This document shows positions 42,335-50,331 of a stretch of 64,000 nucleotides of DNA, one piece after another. The stretch covers positions 1 through 64,000 of the forward strand of contig NZ_JASHKA010000022.1 in NCBI RefSeq assembly GCF_030732845.1, read 5' to 3'. This stretch comes from Roseibium sp. MMSF_3544. Lineage in GTDB: Bacteria; Pseudomonadota; Alphaproteobacteria; Rhizobiales; Stappiaceae. Within the stretch, counting starts at the first letter, position 1, and every line of letters begins with the position of its first letter. The notes under the pieces were generated by a model. The model was not told the origin of the DNA. It was given only the letters and a program-made list of their open reading frames with translations, and did not search any database. A program made the translations under genes and the position numbers.

Positions 42335-43999
42335 TCACTCGGCATACCAGAGACGCGCCTTTTCAGCGCCACGTTCAATGATGACATGACCATTAGCAAA
42401 AACGCGGTAGCTGTGGCTCCAGTCGCCATCCGGCCACTTGATCCTGACATTTGCCCTTTCCGCGACACCAAGACCGAAATGAACGAAACCCAGTTGACCG
42501 GAGGCGTGGCCCGCACCGATCTGGATGTCCTTTACGAGGGTGCGGTTGCCTGTCTTCACACTGATCTTGGCCCCAACGGCGCGGGTATTCGAACGGCCCG
42601 GCTGCCGGACATCGACGGCCAGCCAGTTGCCGAGCGGCCTCGGAGTATCGGCCTGTCCCTGACCAAGGTTTCGGAACAGGCTGACCGGCGCCGCGCGGTT
42701 GACGACAACGAGATCGAGCAATCCGTCGGCGTTGAAATCCGCAAGACCGGCGCCACGGCCCCTGCGGTCCAGTCCGATCCCGGCATGGTCGCCCGCCTCG
42801 GTGAACTTTCCTGACCATTGCCCAATCAGCAGATTGTCCGGATCGAAGGCAGCAAAATCGGGCATCGCTTCAACATTGCCCTTGGCGATGTAAAGATCCC
42901 AGAGACCATCATTGTTGACGTCCTGGAACTCGGAATGCCAGCCGGTGGAAGGCTTCAGGTCTTCGCCCTTGTAGGGGCGATGCGCGGTCACGCCGAGATC
43001 GAACGCAACATCCTGATAGACCGGGACCGTTTCGTCGGTTTCAGCGTCCAGTTTCTGGAGCTTTGTATCGCCCATGCTTGTCAGGGCGTATTCGGGAAAA
43101 CCATCCACATCGAGATCGATGGAGGCAATGCCCATGCCCCAGATCTTCAGGTGTTGCCAGCCATCTGTCTTGCGATAAGGGCGCGGTGGCCGCCCGGGCG
43201 GGACAGCCCAAAGCTGCTCCTGTCCACCCCTGTAGTAGTGGCGGTCGTTGGAAATACGCAAGGCGGCTTCGCCGGAGCGGTTCCAATCTGTAAAGAGGAT
43301 GGAAAGCGCGCAGTAGCCCGGTGACAGCCGGGTTGCATTGGGAAAGGTGACGCTGCCGGTTTCACCCTGTTCCGGGCGGTACAGGTAGTTGTCGTGACAG
43401 GTGCCCCAAGGCGATCCCGGCTGCGAGCGGTCGACATAGTTTCCGAAGGCCAGGGTCGGATAATCGAGACCCGCCTCGTAGGTTGCGGAAAACGCGGTCG
43501 TCCAGTTGCGGCCGCCATCAAAGGCCAGAGCGCGGTTGGCCACCTCGAATGTGCAGTCGCCCTGTCCTTTCAACAGAAGGTTTTCGCCGAGCCGAAGCAG
43601 GACCAGGTCGAGCACATCGTCATTGTCGAAATCGAGTGGATATGCGCCAAGCACCCTTGTTGACTGTTTGTCGCCAAGGCCACTTGGCACGGGCGAGAAT
43701 TCCAGCGGACCGGCTGTGGCTCCAGTGTTTCTGTAAAGCTGCGAAGGGTTCTTTCCGCCGGCCAGAAAAAGATCCGGTCGCCGGTCGCCGTCACAATCGA
43801 AGATCGCGACACCGCCGCCTACAAAGAACTCCCAGGCGCCGTCATATGTGTGATCGACGCCCGCATCCAGCGCTTCCTCGACAAACGCCGGCACCGGTGC
43901 GAGGGAGGCTTTTGCTTCTTCAGCCGTTGCAGGAGAAAAAGCTGATAGCGACGCGATTACCGGTGACAAGCCGGCGGCCAAACGGATCAGACGGGTCAT
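42335..43999 (-). CDS. Secreted FG-GAP repeat protein with ASPIC/UnbV domain (CRTAC1-like)
   Basis: A 554-residue exported protein (signal peptide to about ATA-EEAK). Several FG-GAP/VCBS blades carry calcium-type loops: FDCDGDRRPDLF, LDFDNDDVLDLV, QDVNNDGLWDLY and ADFNADGLLDLV. A C-terminal ASPIC/UnbV domain follows (VGAKISVKTGNRTLVKDI...GAGHASGQ...IKWPDG). Such beta-propeller proteins are periplasmic or extracellular and of unknown activity. It overlaps the upstream di-heme cytochrome gene as ATGA and is probably made with it as a periplasmic redox or binding pair. Its gene ends at a terminator. Confidence 0.87.
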   Translation of the reverse strand: MTRLIRLAAGLSPVIASLSAFSPATAEEAKASLAPVPAFVEEALDAGVDHTYDGAWEFFVGGGVAIFDCDGDRRPDLFLAGGKNPSQLYRNTGATAGPLEFSPVPSGLGDKQSTRVLGAYPLDFDNDDVLDLVLLRLGENLLLKGQGDCTFEVANRALAFDGGRNWTTAFSATYEAGLDYPTLAFGNYVDRSQPGSPWGTCHDNYLYRPEQGETGSVTFPNATRLSPGYCALSILFTDWNRSGEAALRISNDRHYYRGGQEQLWAVPPGRPPRPYRKTDGWQHLKIWGMGIASIDLDVDGFPEYALTSMGDTKLQKLDAETDETVPVYQDVAFDLGVTAHRPYKGEDLKPSTGWHSEFQDVNNDGLWDLYIAKGNVEAMPDFAAFDPDNLLIGQWSGKFTEAGDHAGIGLDRRGRGAGLADFNADGLLDLVVVNRAAPVSLFRNLGQGQADTPRPLGNWLAVDVRQPGRSNTRAVGAKISVKTGNRTLVKDIQIGAGHASGQLGFVHFGLGVAERANVRIKWPDGDWSHSYRVFANGHVIIERGAEKARLWYAE

Positions 44000-45423
44000 T
44001 GGGAAATCTCCAGGGCGCGCAGGAAGGCGATGACCGATTGCCGGTCCTTTTCGTCGAGCGCCGAGTAGGTTTTCCGGCTATCGGCTGCCGCGCCACCATG
44101 TGCGAGGATTGCCTCGTTAAGCGTCGTCAGGTCGCCGCGATGCCCGTAAGGCGCCGTGCTGCCGATGCCCCAGAGTTCGGCAGTGATGAAAACATCCCTT
44201 GCCACGAACCTTTGCGCGAGAAGCTCGTTGCCGAACGTGTCTTTTTGCGCATCTGCAATCTGGTGCCGCTTCAGGTCTCCATAGAGCGGTACAAGCACGC
44301 GCCCCTCGCTATCGCGCGGCAGCTCCTTGACCCAGTCAAGAGTTGAAAGATCGAGGGCCAGCGGCGTGTCCATGTCGCTTTGTCGCAAGGTCCCGGCGGT
44401 GTCGAGCGGCCCCGGATCGTGAAACACGAGAGAGTCGAGCGGAAGCGCCGGAATGTGACAGGAGGCGCAGCCAATGTCGTTGAAAACCTTCTCGCCGCGT
44501 TCGCTGGCTTGGAGCCAGATGTCGGGAAGGTCATCTTTTCGCGTCGGCGCGGGCAAGGTCGCCTGCCAGGCAACGAGAGCGGAGATCTGGCCCGGTGTCA
44601 TTTCCGACGCAACACCATCGCCATCGAAATCGTCTGTACCTGTCCACTCGGGGCCGAACCGCTCGCTCGGCTGAATGCCGTGATGGGCATTCATGGCATT
44701 GACGGTAAACTGCCGAAGCGAGGCAAAGACGCCTTTCTGGCTGAAGGGCCGAATGGTGAGGTCGTCGTCAACTCCGTCAAGACCGGAAACATCCAGTGTT
44801 CCATCCGGATAAGCCGTGAGCTCTCCGAAAGTGACACCCTTTGTCTGCAACGACGTCTTTTGGGGCTCTGCGCTGCTGCGCGCAGCTGCGAGCGCGTCTT
44901 TCCTTTGTCGCCGCAAATCATGGGTCATTTCACGGGCAAGCAGCTCGATCAGCCCGGCGCCCTGGATCGCGTTGGTGTTGCGCTCGTTTGAAAATTGCGG
45001 GTCTATCGTGTCGAAATCGGCACTCTCGAACCCTTCCGATACGAACACGTTCGCGGTGAAGGACCCGGCGCCGCCGACGACAGGCTCGTTGTGGCAGGAG
45101 GCGCAGGCATTGGCGTCCGGTCCGGCTAGCCTTTGAAACGTCAAATGAGACTGGCGGCGAGGCTTCGTAGGAACAATGGCGCCTGTCGCATCCGGTCGCC
45201 CTGCTCCGTCAAGGCTTGTGAACTTGGCGGAGAAGAGGTGCTCGCCAAGCGGCTGAAGTATGGGGATCGGGTCTTTGCCCGAGGCCGCAAGGGCTTCAAT
45301 GTCAATGTCTTCCTGGATCGCCTTTTCGCTCCAGGGTGGCAGACCCGGGTCGGCGAAAGCAGTCGCAAGGACACCCTGTCCGGCAACGAAAATTGCGAAT
45401 GCCAGTCTGGAGAAACGCGTCAC
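43996..45423 (-). CDS. Periplasmic di-heme cytochrome c, peroxidase-like oxidoreductase
   Basis: A 475-residue exported protein (signal peptide to about AFA-DPGL) with two covalent heme motifs, both CASCH (near NACASCHNEPV and GCASCHIPALP), at the spacing of di-heme peroxidase/DUF1111-type oxidoreductases. Calcium-type DDFDGDGV lies between them. The start is a GTG at 45423 within the stop of the ROK regulator gene (GTGA), and the end overlaps the UnbV-domain gene (ATGA). It may reduce peroxide or oxidise an organic substrate in the periplasm. Substrate unknown; proximity to xylose genes may be fortuitous. Confidence 0.87.
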   Translation of the reverse strand: MTRFSRLAFAIFVAGQGVLATAFADPGLPPWSEKAIQEDIDIEALAASGKDPIPILQPLGEHLFSAKFTSLDGAGRPDATGAIVPTKPRRQSHLTFQRLAGPDANACASCHNEPVVGGAGSFTANVFVSEGFESADFDTIDPQFSNERNTNAIQGAGLIELLAREMTHDLRRQRKDALAAARSSAEPQKTSLQTKGVTFGELTAYPDGTLDVSGLDGVDDDLTIRPFSQKGVFASLRQFTVNAMNAHHGIQPSERFGPEWTGTDDFDGDGVASEMTPGQISALVAWQATLPAPTRKDDLPDIWLQASERGEKVFNDIGCASCHIPALPLDSLVFHDPGPLDTAGTLRQSDMDTPLALDLSTLDWVKELPRDSEGRVLVPLYGDLKRHQIADAQKDTFGNELLAQRFVARDVFITAELWGIGSTAPYGHRGDLTTLNEAILAHGGAAADSRKTYSALDEKDRQSVIAFLRALEISQ

Positions 45424-46685
45424 GCGAGCACCCCCGTGCTGTCCGAAGGCGAGGGGGTCTTCATCGGGCGCGATGCAAACCCGAGGAAGTCCTTGTCCAG
45501 CCGTTCCATGGATTGCGCAATGAGACCGCTGCGGATGAAGTCTTCGTTCCAGGGCATGACATCGAGCGTGAAATTGTTGCGAAGGTCTGCGACCAATGCT
45601 TCTTCAAGGCCCTCCCACATACCGTTCTCCATGAACGAGAACGCGCGTACGGCGGCGCCCGTCAGGACAAGCCGCTTCGGGTCGATCATCGCGACGACCC
45701 GGGCAATCCCGTAGCCAAGCACGCGGCCGGCATCTTGAAAGGCTTTGAGCGCGTCCTTGTCGCCAGCGGCTGCCTTTTCGAGCAACTTGGCCAGTCCGCG
45801 GACGCCGGCCCTGATGGTGACCGGATCGGTGTCTTCAGGCAAATGGCTTGCAGCCCGGACGAGTGCATAATCTGCAAGATAGGCTTCCAGGCACCCCCGC
45901 TTGCCACACCGGCAGAGCGCACCGCCCGGAACGTGGTTGGCGTGACCGAACTCAGCGGCGCGTCCGCTGGCACCTGGAAAAAGCTGGTTGTTGAGGTAGA
46001 GCCCCATGCCGACGCCGTAGTCGAGCATGATCACAGCGAAAGTTCCGCTGTAACGGCCGGGATCCGACCAGTGCAACGCTTCGGTGATCATGTTTGTGTC
46101 GTTGGAGATATAGCTCTGCGCTCCGAAGGCGCGCTGCAAGGGGGCCACAATCGGGATCTTGCGGCCCGCAAAGGCTGGGCTCCAGGCGACCTGGCCTGTT
46201 TCCGTCTCAACAACCCCCTGCGCGGCAACGCCTATCTCCTGGACGCGGCTCGCTTCAACACCGGCCTCTTGCAGAAAGTCCCCGATCGCATCGACCAGCG
46301 TTTCCGGAAAATTGGCTGCATCGGCTTCGGTACTGTCGAATTTGCAGCGTTTTTCGCGCATGACATTGCTGGAAAAGTCGACCAGCGACAGGTCGATATT
46401 GTTGACCGAAATTCGGGCTCCGATGATGAAAGCGGCATCCGGATTGAGCTTCAAAAGGGTTCTTGGACGACCGCGCGCCTGGTGCGTTTTGGGCTCCTCG
46501 CTCTCCAGGCTCAGGATCAGCCCCTGGTCGAGAAGATCTGATGTGATCGCCGTGACCGTTGCCGGACTCAGCCTGGTGATCTGGCCGAGATCGATCCGGG
46601 CCATCGGACCGCTCCGGCGCAGGGCCTGTAGAACAATACTTCGGTTTTGTCGCCGGATCTGATCCCGGTCTGCCTTGCGTTTCAT
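45420..46685 (-). CDS. xylR: ROK-family transcriptional regulator, probable xylose repressor XylR
   Basis: A 421-residue regulator. An N-terminal winged HTH (RQNRSIVLQALRRSGPMARIDLGQITRLSPATVTAI) is followed by a ROK sugar-kinase-like effector domain with the zinc site GALCRCGKRGCLEAYLADYAL, containing Cys-x-Cys-x4-Cys, and GHANHVPGG. It diverges from xylF across a 269-bp gap with a perfect palindrome (46779-46790). By analogy with alphaproteobacterial XylR it should repress xylFHGBA until xylose is present. Unusually, its stop overlaps the start of a cytochrome gene. Confidence 0.85.
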   Translation of the reverse strand: MKRKADRDQIRRQNRSIVLQALRRSGPMARIDLGQITRLSPATVTAITSDLLDQGLILSLESEEPKTHQARGRPRTLLKLNPDAAFIIGARISVNNIDLSLVDFSSNVMREKRCKFDSTEADAANFPETLVDAIGDFLQEAGVEASRVQEIGVAAQGVVETETGQVAWSPAFAGRKIPIVAPLQRAFGAQSYISNDTNMITEALHWSDPGRYSGTFAVIMLDYGVGMGLYLNNQLFPGASGRAAEFGHANHVPGGALCRCGKRGCLEAYLADYALVRAASHLPEDTDPVTIRAGVRGLAKLLEKAAAGDKDALKAFQDAGRVLGYGIARVVAMIDPKRLVLTGAAVRAFSFMENGMWEGLEEALVADLRNNFTLDVMPWNEDFIRSGLIAQSMERLDKDFLGFASRPMKTPSPSDSTGVLA

Positions 46686-46778
46686 GCTCGCTCAGCTCTT
46701 CCCAAGGTGTTTCCTCATCACCGGGTTTTTCCCGGTTTTTCGCTGCTCGTCGACGATTATCATGTCCCGAGGAGCAAA

Positions 46779-46790
46779 GTTTTGCAAAAC
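46779..46790. promoter_or_regulatory. Palindrome in the xylR-xylF intergenic region, candidate XylR operator
   Basis: GTTTTGCAAAAC is a perfect 12-bp palindrome followed four bases later by a TTGACA (-35-like) at 46795-46800, placing it where a repressor could block xylF transcription. No good -10 is seen at the right distance, so the promoter call is weak. A small hairpin ACCGGG-TTTTT-CCCGGT with a T-run (46720-46740) lies closer to the xylR start. Confidence 0.5.
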
Positions 46791-46954
46791 CATGTTGACA
46801 GGAGCGGCCCTTTCCTGCAACTTTTTTTCGGACACCAAAAAAAATAACAATAAGGCTGTCCTATATGTGGCACCGCACAAATGGTGCCCACGAAGAAGAC
46901 GCATTTTTAGGCGCGGCCGAAAGAGTAACCGCGCCAACTGGAGGAAACATCGCA

Positions 46955-47986
46955 ATGCGTAAGATCACCATTTTGTTGGCGGGCGCCCTTATGTCCGCGA
47001 CCGCTCTGACAGCAGCACAGGCTGCCGACGTTGTTGTTGGCGTGAGCTGGTCGAACTTTCAGGAAGAGCGCTGGAAAACAGATGAAGCTGCCATCAAGTC
47101 CGCTCTGGAAGCTGCTGGCGCAAAGTACATTTCTTCTGACGCCCAAAGCTCGTCCGCGAAACAGCTGTCCGATGTTGAAGCTCTGATCGCTCAGGGTGCA
47201 ACAGCCCTCATCATCCTGGCGCAGGACGCACAGGCCATCGGCCCGGCCGTCCAGGCTGCAGCGGACGAAGGCATCCCGGTTGTCGGTTACGACCGCCTGA
47301 TCGACGACCCGCGCGCCTTTTACCTGACCTTTGACAACGTCGAAGTCGGCCGGATGCAGGCTGCCGAGGTTCTGGCTGCTGCGCCCAAGGGCAACTACGT
47401 CATGATCAAGGGATCGCCGACCGACCCGAATGCGGATTTCCTCCGCGGCGGTCAGCAGGAAGTCCTGCAGGCTGCAATTGATGCTGGCGACGTCAAGATC
47501 GTCGGCGAAGCGTACACCGATGGCTGGCTGCCGGCGAACGCACAGCGCAACATGGAACAGATCCTGACCGCCAACGACAACAATGTCGACGCAGTCGTTG
47601 CATCGAACGACGGCACCGCAGGTGGTGTTGTTGCCGCATTGACGGCACAGGGCATGGACGGCATTCCTGTCTCGGGGCAGGACGGTGACCATGCCGCCCT
47701 CAATCGCGTTGCCAAGGGTACACAGACCGTTTCCGTCTGGAAGGATGCCCGTGAACTCGGCAAGGCTGCAGGTGAAATTGCCGTTGCCCTCGCCGGTGGT
47801 TCGAAGATGGGTGACGTTGACGGCGCCGGTCAGTGGACCTCGCCATCGGGCACCGATCTGACCGCCAAGTTCCTTGCACCGCTTCCGATCACCAAGGACA
47901 ACCTGAGCGCTGTCGTCGACGCGGGCTGGATCTCCAAGGACGATCTGTGCCAGGGCGTGTCCGGCGGTCCGGCTCCCTGTAACTGA
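46955..47986 (+). CDS. xylF: D-xylose ABC transporter periplasmic binding protein XylF
   Basis: A 343-residue binding protein with signal peptide MRKITILLAGALMSATALTA, cleaved near AQA-ADVV. Characteristic XylF segments are VGVSWSNFQEERWKTDE, the sugar-contact loop VGYDRLIDDP, KGSPTDPNADFLRGG and SGQDGD. GGAGG at 46940-46944 precedes the ATG. It is the first gene of xylF-H-G-B-A and is followed by a strong hairpin before xylH, which may let the binding protein outnumber the membrane components. Confidence 0.94.
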   Translation: MRKITILLAGALMSATALTAAQAADVVVGVSWSNFQEERWKTDEAAIKSALEAAGAKYISSDAQSSSAKQLSDVEALIAQGATALIILAQDAQAIGPAVQAAADEGIPVVGYDRLIDDPRAFYLTFDNVEVGRMQAAEVLAAAPKGNYVMIKGSPTDPNADFLRGGQQEVLQAAIDAGDVKIVGEAYTDGWLPANAQRNMEQILTANDNNVDAVVASNDGTAGGVVAALTAQGMDGIPVSGQDGDHAALNRVAKGTQTVSVWKDARELGKAAGEIAVALAGGSKMGDVDGAGQWTSPSGTDLTAKFLAPLPITKDNLSAVVDAGWISKDDLCQGVSGGPAPCN

Positions 47987-48001
47987 TCGATCTGAAACGC
48001 T

Positions 48002-48027
48002 CGGCCCCGATTGCACGATCGGGGCCG
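48002..48027 (+). terminator. Intercistronic hairpin between xylF and xylH
   Basis: A 10-bp perfect stem CGGCCCCGAT (48002-48011) / ATCGGGGCCG (48018-48027) with a six-base loop is followed only by TTC. Without a T-run it is more likely an mRNA-stabilising or partly terminating hairpin than a full stop, a common arrangement after binding-protein genes. Confidence 0.7.
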
Positions 48028-48109
48028 TTCACCGGAACTCTGCTAATCAGTTCCGCGGGTGGACCACCCGGCGCGAAAGCGCAATGGTCTCCAAGCAGGA
48101 GTTACCTCG

Positions 48110-49405
48110 ATGTCCGACAGCGCCCTGCCCGGCGAAAAGAGCCCGGCAGCTAGAAACATGTTTGCCGCACTGCAGCTCGACACCCGTCTTCTGGGCATGA
48201 TCGGGGCCTTTGTTGTTCTGTGCCTTGTGTTCAATTTTGTGACGGATGGCCGGTTCCTGACACCGCGCAATATTTTCAACCTGACGATCCAGACCGTTTC
48301 CGTGGCAATCATGGCAACCGGCATGGTCTTCGTCATCGTTACACGGCACATCGATCTGTCCGTTGGCTCCCTGCTCGCAACCGTCGCCGCCGTCATGGCG
48401 GTGGTTCAAACTGATATTCTCGCCCACCCCGATGTCCTTGGTCTCGGCCATCCCGCAATCTGGGTGCTGGCATTGATCGCCGGCGTTCTCGTCGGTGTGG
48501 CAATCGGTGCTTTCCAGGGCTGGATGATCGGCTATCTCGGCATTCCGGCCTTCATCGTCACGCTTGGAGGCTTGCTCGTCTGGCGCAACGTTGCCTGGTT
48601 CATCACGTCCGGACAAACTATCGGCCCGCTGAACGAAACCTTCACCATGCTTGGCGGCATCGGTGGAACGCTCGGTGAAAGCGCGTCCTGGATTTTCGGT
48701 ATTCTTGCTGTCGCCATGGCCCTTTGGCTGCAGATCGCGTCGAGGCGGCGAAAGGCGTCACACGGTTTCCCGGTCAAACCGGCCTGGGCCGAGATCACAC
48801 TTGGCCTTATCACCTCCGTCGCGATTCTCGGGTTTGTCGCGATCCTGAACGCCTATCATATTCCTGCGGCACGCTTGAGACGCATGTTCGAAGCGGCGGG
48901 CGAAACGATGCCGGAAGGACTGCAGGTCGGGTACGGCATTCCTTACTCGGTCGTCTTGCTCATTCTGGTGGCGGTCGCCATGACCGTGACCGCGCAGCGC
49001 ACGCGACTTGGCCGGTACATTTTCGCAGCCGGCGGCAATCCGGACGCGGCGGAACTGTCGGGCATCAACACCCGCTTCCTGACCGTCAAGATCTTCGCCA
49101 TCATGGGCGGCCTCTGCGCACTTGCTGCTGCCGTCGCCTCGGCCCGCCTCGGGTTTTCAACCAACGACATCGGCACGCTCGACGAGCTGCGCGTCATTGC
49201 TGCGGCAGTGATTGGCGGAACCGCCCTGTCCGGCGGAGTTGGCACCATCTACGGCGCTATCCTTGGCGCTTTGATCATGCAGTCGCTGCAATCCGGCATG
49301 GCCATGGTTGGGGTCGACGCGCCTTTGCAGAACATTGTCGTCGGTGTGGTGCTGGTCCTGGCTGTCCTGGTCGACATCATCTACCGCAAGCGTACGGGGG
49401 ACTGA
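48110..49405 (+). CDS. xylH: D-xylose ABC transporter permease XylH
   Basis: A 431-residue inner-membrane permease of the RbsC class with 10 or more helices, longer than RbsC because of an insert around residues 215-270, as in other XylH proteins. Landmarks are RHIDLSVGSLLATVAAVMAV and ELRVIAAAVIGGTALSGGVGTIYGAILGA. The ATG at 48110 starts a soluble leader (MSDSALPGEKSPAARN) before the first helix. The ATPase gene follows after three bases. Confidence 0.93.
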   Translation: MSDSALPGEKSPAARNMFAALQLDTRLLGMIGAFVVLCLVFNFVTDGRFLTPRNIFNLTIQTVSVAIMATGMVFVIVTRHIDLSVGSLLATVAAVMAVVQTDILAHPDVLGLGHPAIWVLALIAGVLVGVAIGAFQGWMIGYLGIPAFIVTLGGLLVWRNVAWFITSGQTIGPLNETFTMLGGIGGTLGESASWIFGILAVAMALWLQIASRRRKASHGFPVKPAWAEITLGLITSVAILGFVAILNAYHIPAARLRRMFEAAGETMPEGLQVGYGIPYSVVLLILVAVAMTVTAQRTRLGRYIFAAGGNPDAAELSGINTRFLTVKIFAIMGGLCALAAAVASARLGFSTNDIGTLDELRVIAAAVIGGTALSGGVGTIYGAILGALIMQSLQSGMAMVGVDAPLQNIVVGVVLVLAVLVDIIYRKRTGD

Positions 49406-49408
49406 GAC

Positions 49409-50197
49409 ATGGAAACGCCTCTCGTAGAAATGAAGAACATGAGCATCTCCTTCGGTGGGGTGCGTGCGGTCGACAATGTCACTGTTGATCTTTTCCCGGG
49501 CGAAGTGGTCGGCCTGCTCGGCCACAACGGTGCGGGCAAGTCGACTTTGATCAAGATCCTCTCCGGGGCCTACAAGGCCGATAGCGGTGAGATCCTGATC
49601 AACGGCGAGGAAGTGCACATTCACTCACCGCGCGACGCGCGGTCCTACAACATCGAGACGATTTACCAGACCCTCGCTCTGGCAGATAATCTGGATGCAG
49701 CGTCCAATCTGTTCCTGGGCCGGGAAATGACCACGCCGTTCGGCTTTGTCGACGACGATGCCATGGAAGCCGAAACCCGGAAGATCATGGGCAGGCTGAA
49801 CCCGAACTTCAAAAAGTTCCATGCACCGGTGAAAGCTCTGTCTGGTGGTCAGCGCCAATCGGTCGCCATCGCCCGGGCAGTCTATTTCAATGCCAAGATC
49901 CTGATCATGGATGAACCCACGGCGGCGCTCGGTGTTCATGAAACCCAGATGGTTGCGGAGCTGATCCAGGAACTCAAGAAACAGGGCCTCGGCATCTTTC
50001 TGATTAGCCATGACATCCATGATGTTTTCCAGCTCTGCGACCGGATTGCGGTCATGAAGAACGGAGAGCTGGTCGGAACCGCCAAGACAACAGACGTCAC
50101 CGATGACGATGTGCTTGGCATGATCATTCTCGGCAAGTGCCCCCCGGGAGCGACGCCCGGACCGGGTGCGCTGGTCGAAGAAGCCGCCGCAAGTTAG
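49409..50197 (+). CDS. xylG: D-xylose ABC transporter ATPase XylG, single-domain
   Basis: A 262-residue single ATPase domain: Walker A GHNGAGKST (38-46), signature LSGGQRQS, Walker B ILIMDEPTAALGV, H-loop ISHDIHDVF. Enterobacterial XylG is a fused double domain of about 510 residues, but half-length XylG is usual in alphaproteobacteria and would act as a homodimer; this is not a truncation, as a tail typical of the family follows. It lies 3 bp after xylH. A G/C hairpin follows its stop. Confidence 0.9.
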   Translation: METPLVEMKNMSISFGGVRAVDNVTVDLFPGEVVGLLGHNGAGKSTLIKILSGAYKADSGEILINGEEVHIHSPRDARSYNIETIYQTLALADNLDAASNLFLGREMTTPFGFVDDDAMEAETRKIMGRLNPNFKKFHAPVKALSGGQRQSVAIARAVYFNAKILIMDEPTAALGVHETQMVAELIQELKKQGLGIFLISHDIHDVFQLCDRIAVMKNGELVGTAKTTDVTDDDVLGMIILGKCPPGATPGPGALVEEAAAS

Positions 50198-50205
50198 GCA
50201 ACCCG

Positions 50206-50226
50206 GCCCGCGGGACACTCGCGGGC
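50206..50226 (+). terminator. Hairpin between xylG and xylB
   Basis: GCCCGCG (50206-50212) pairs with CGCGGGC (50220-50226), loop seven bases, no T-run. It sits in a 134-bp gap between xylG and xylB and may separate transport from catabolic mRNA segments or stabilise the upstream part. Confidence 0.45.
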
Positions 50227-50331
50227 AATCAGACCTCTGTTGCCGGATGTTTTCAGCCTGCAACACACACGACCCGCCGTAACCTCACAGCAGGCATTGG
50301 CATTCTGATTCGTATTTGAGGAACGCACCTC

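Noticed and set aside
46720..46740. Small hairpin with T-run near the xylR start
   Set aside because: It has terminator-like form on the plus strand, but no gene ends there; it may be chance or part of the leader of either divergent transcript.
46907..48016. 369-codon minus-strand frame over xylF
   Set aside because: XylF on the plus strand has a signal peptide, ribosome site and family motifs; the reverse frame has none.
49409..50197. XylG as a truncated gene
   Set aside because: It is about half the E. coli length, but all motifs and a normal tail are present, and single-domain XylG is usual in alphaproteobacteria.
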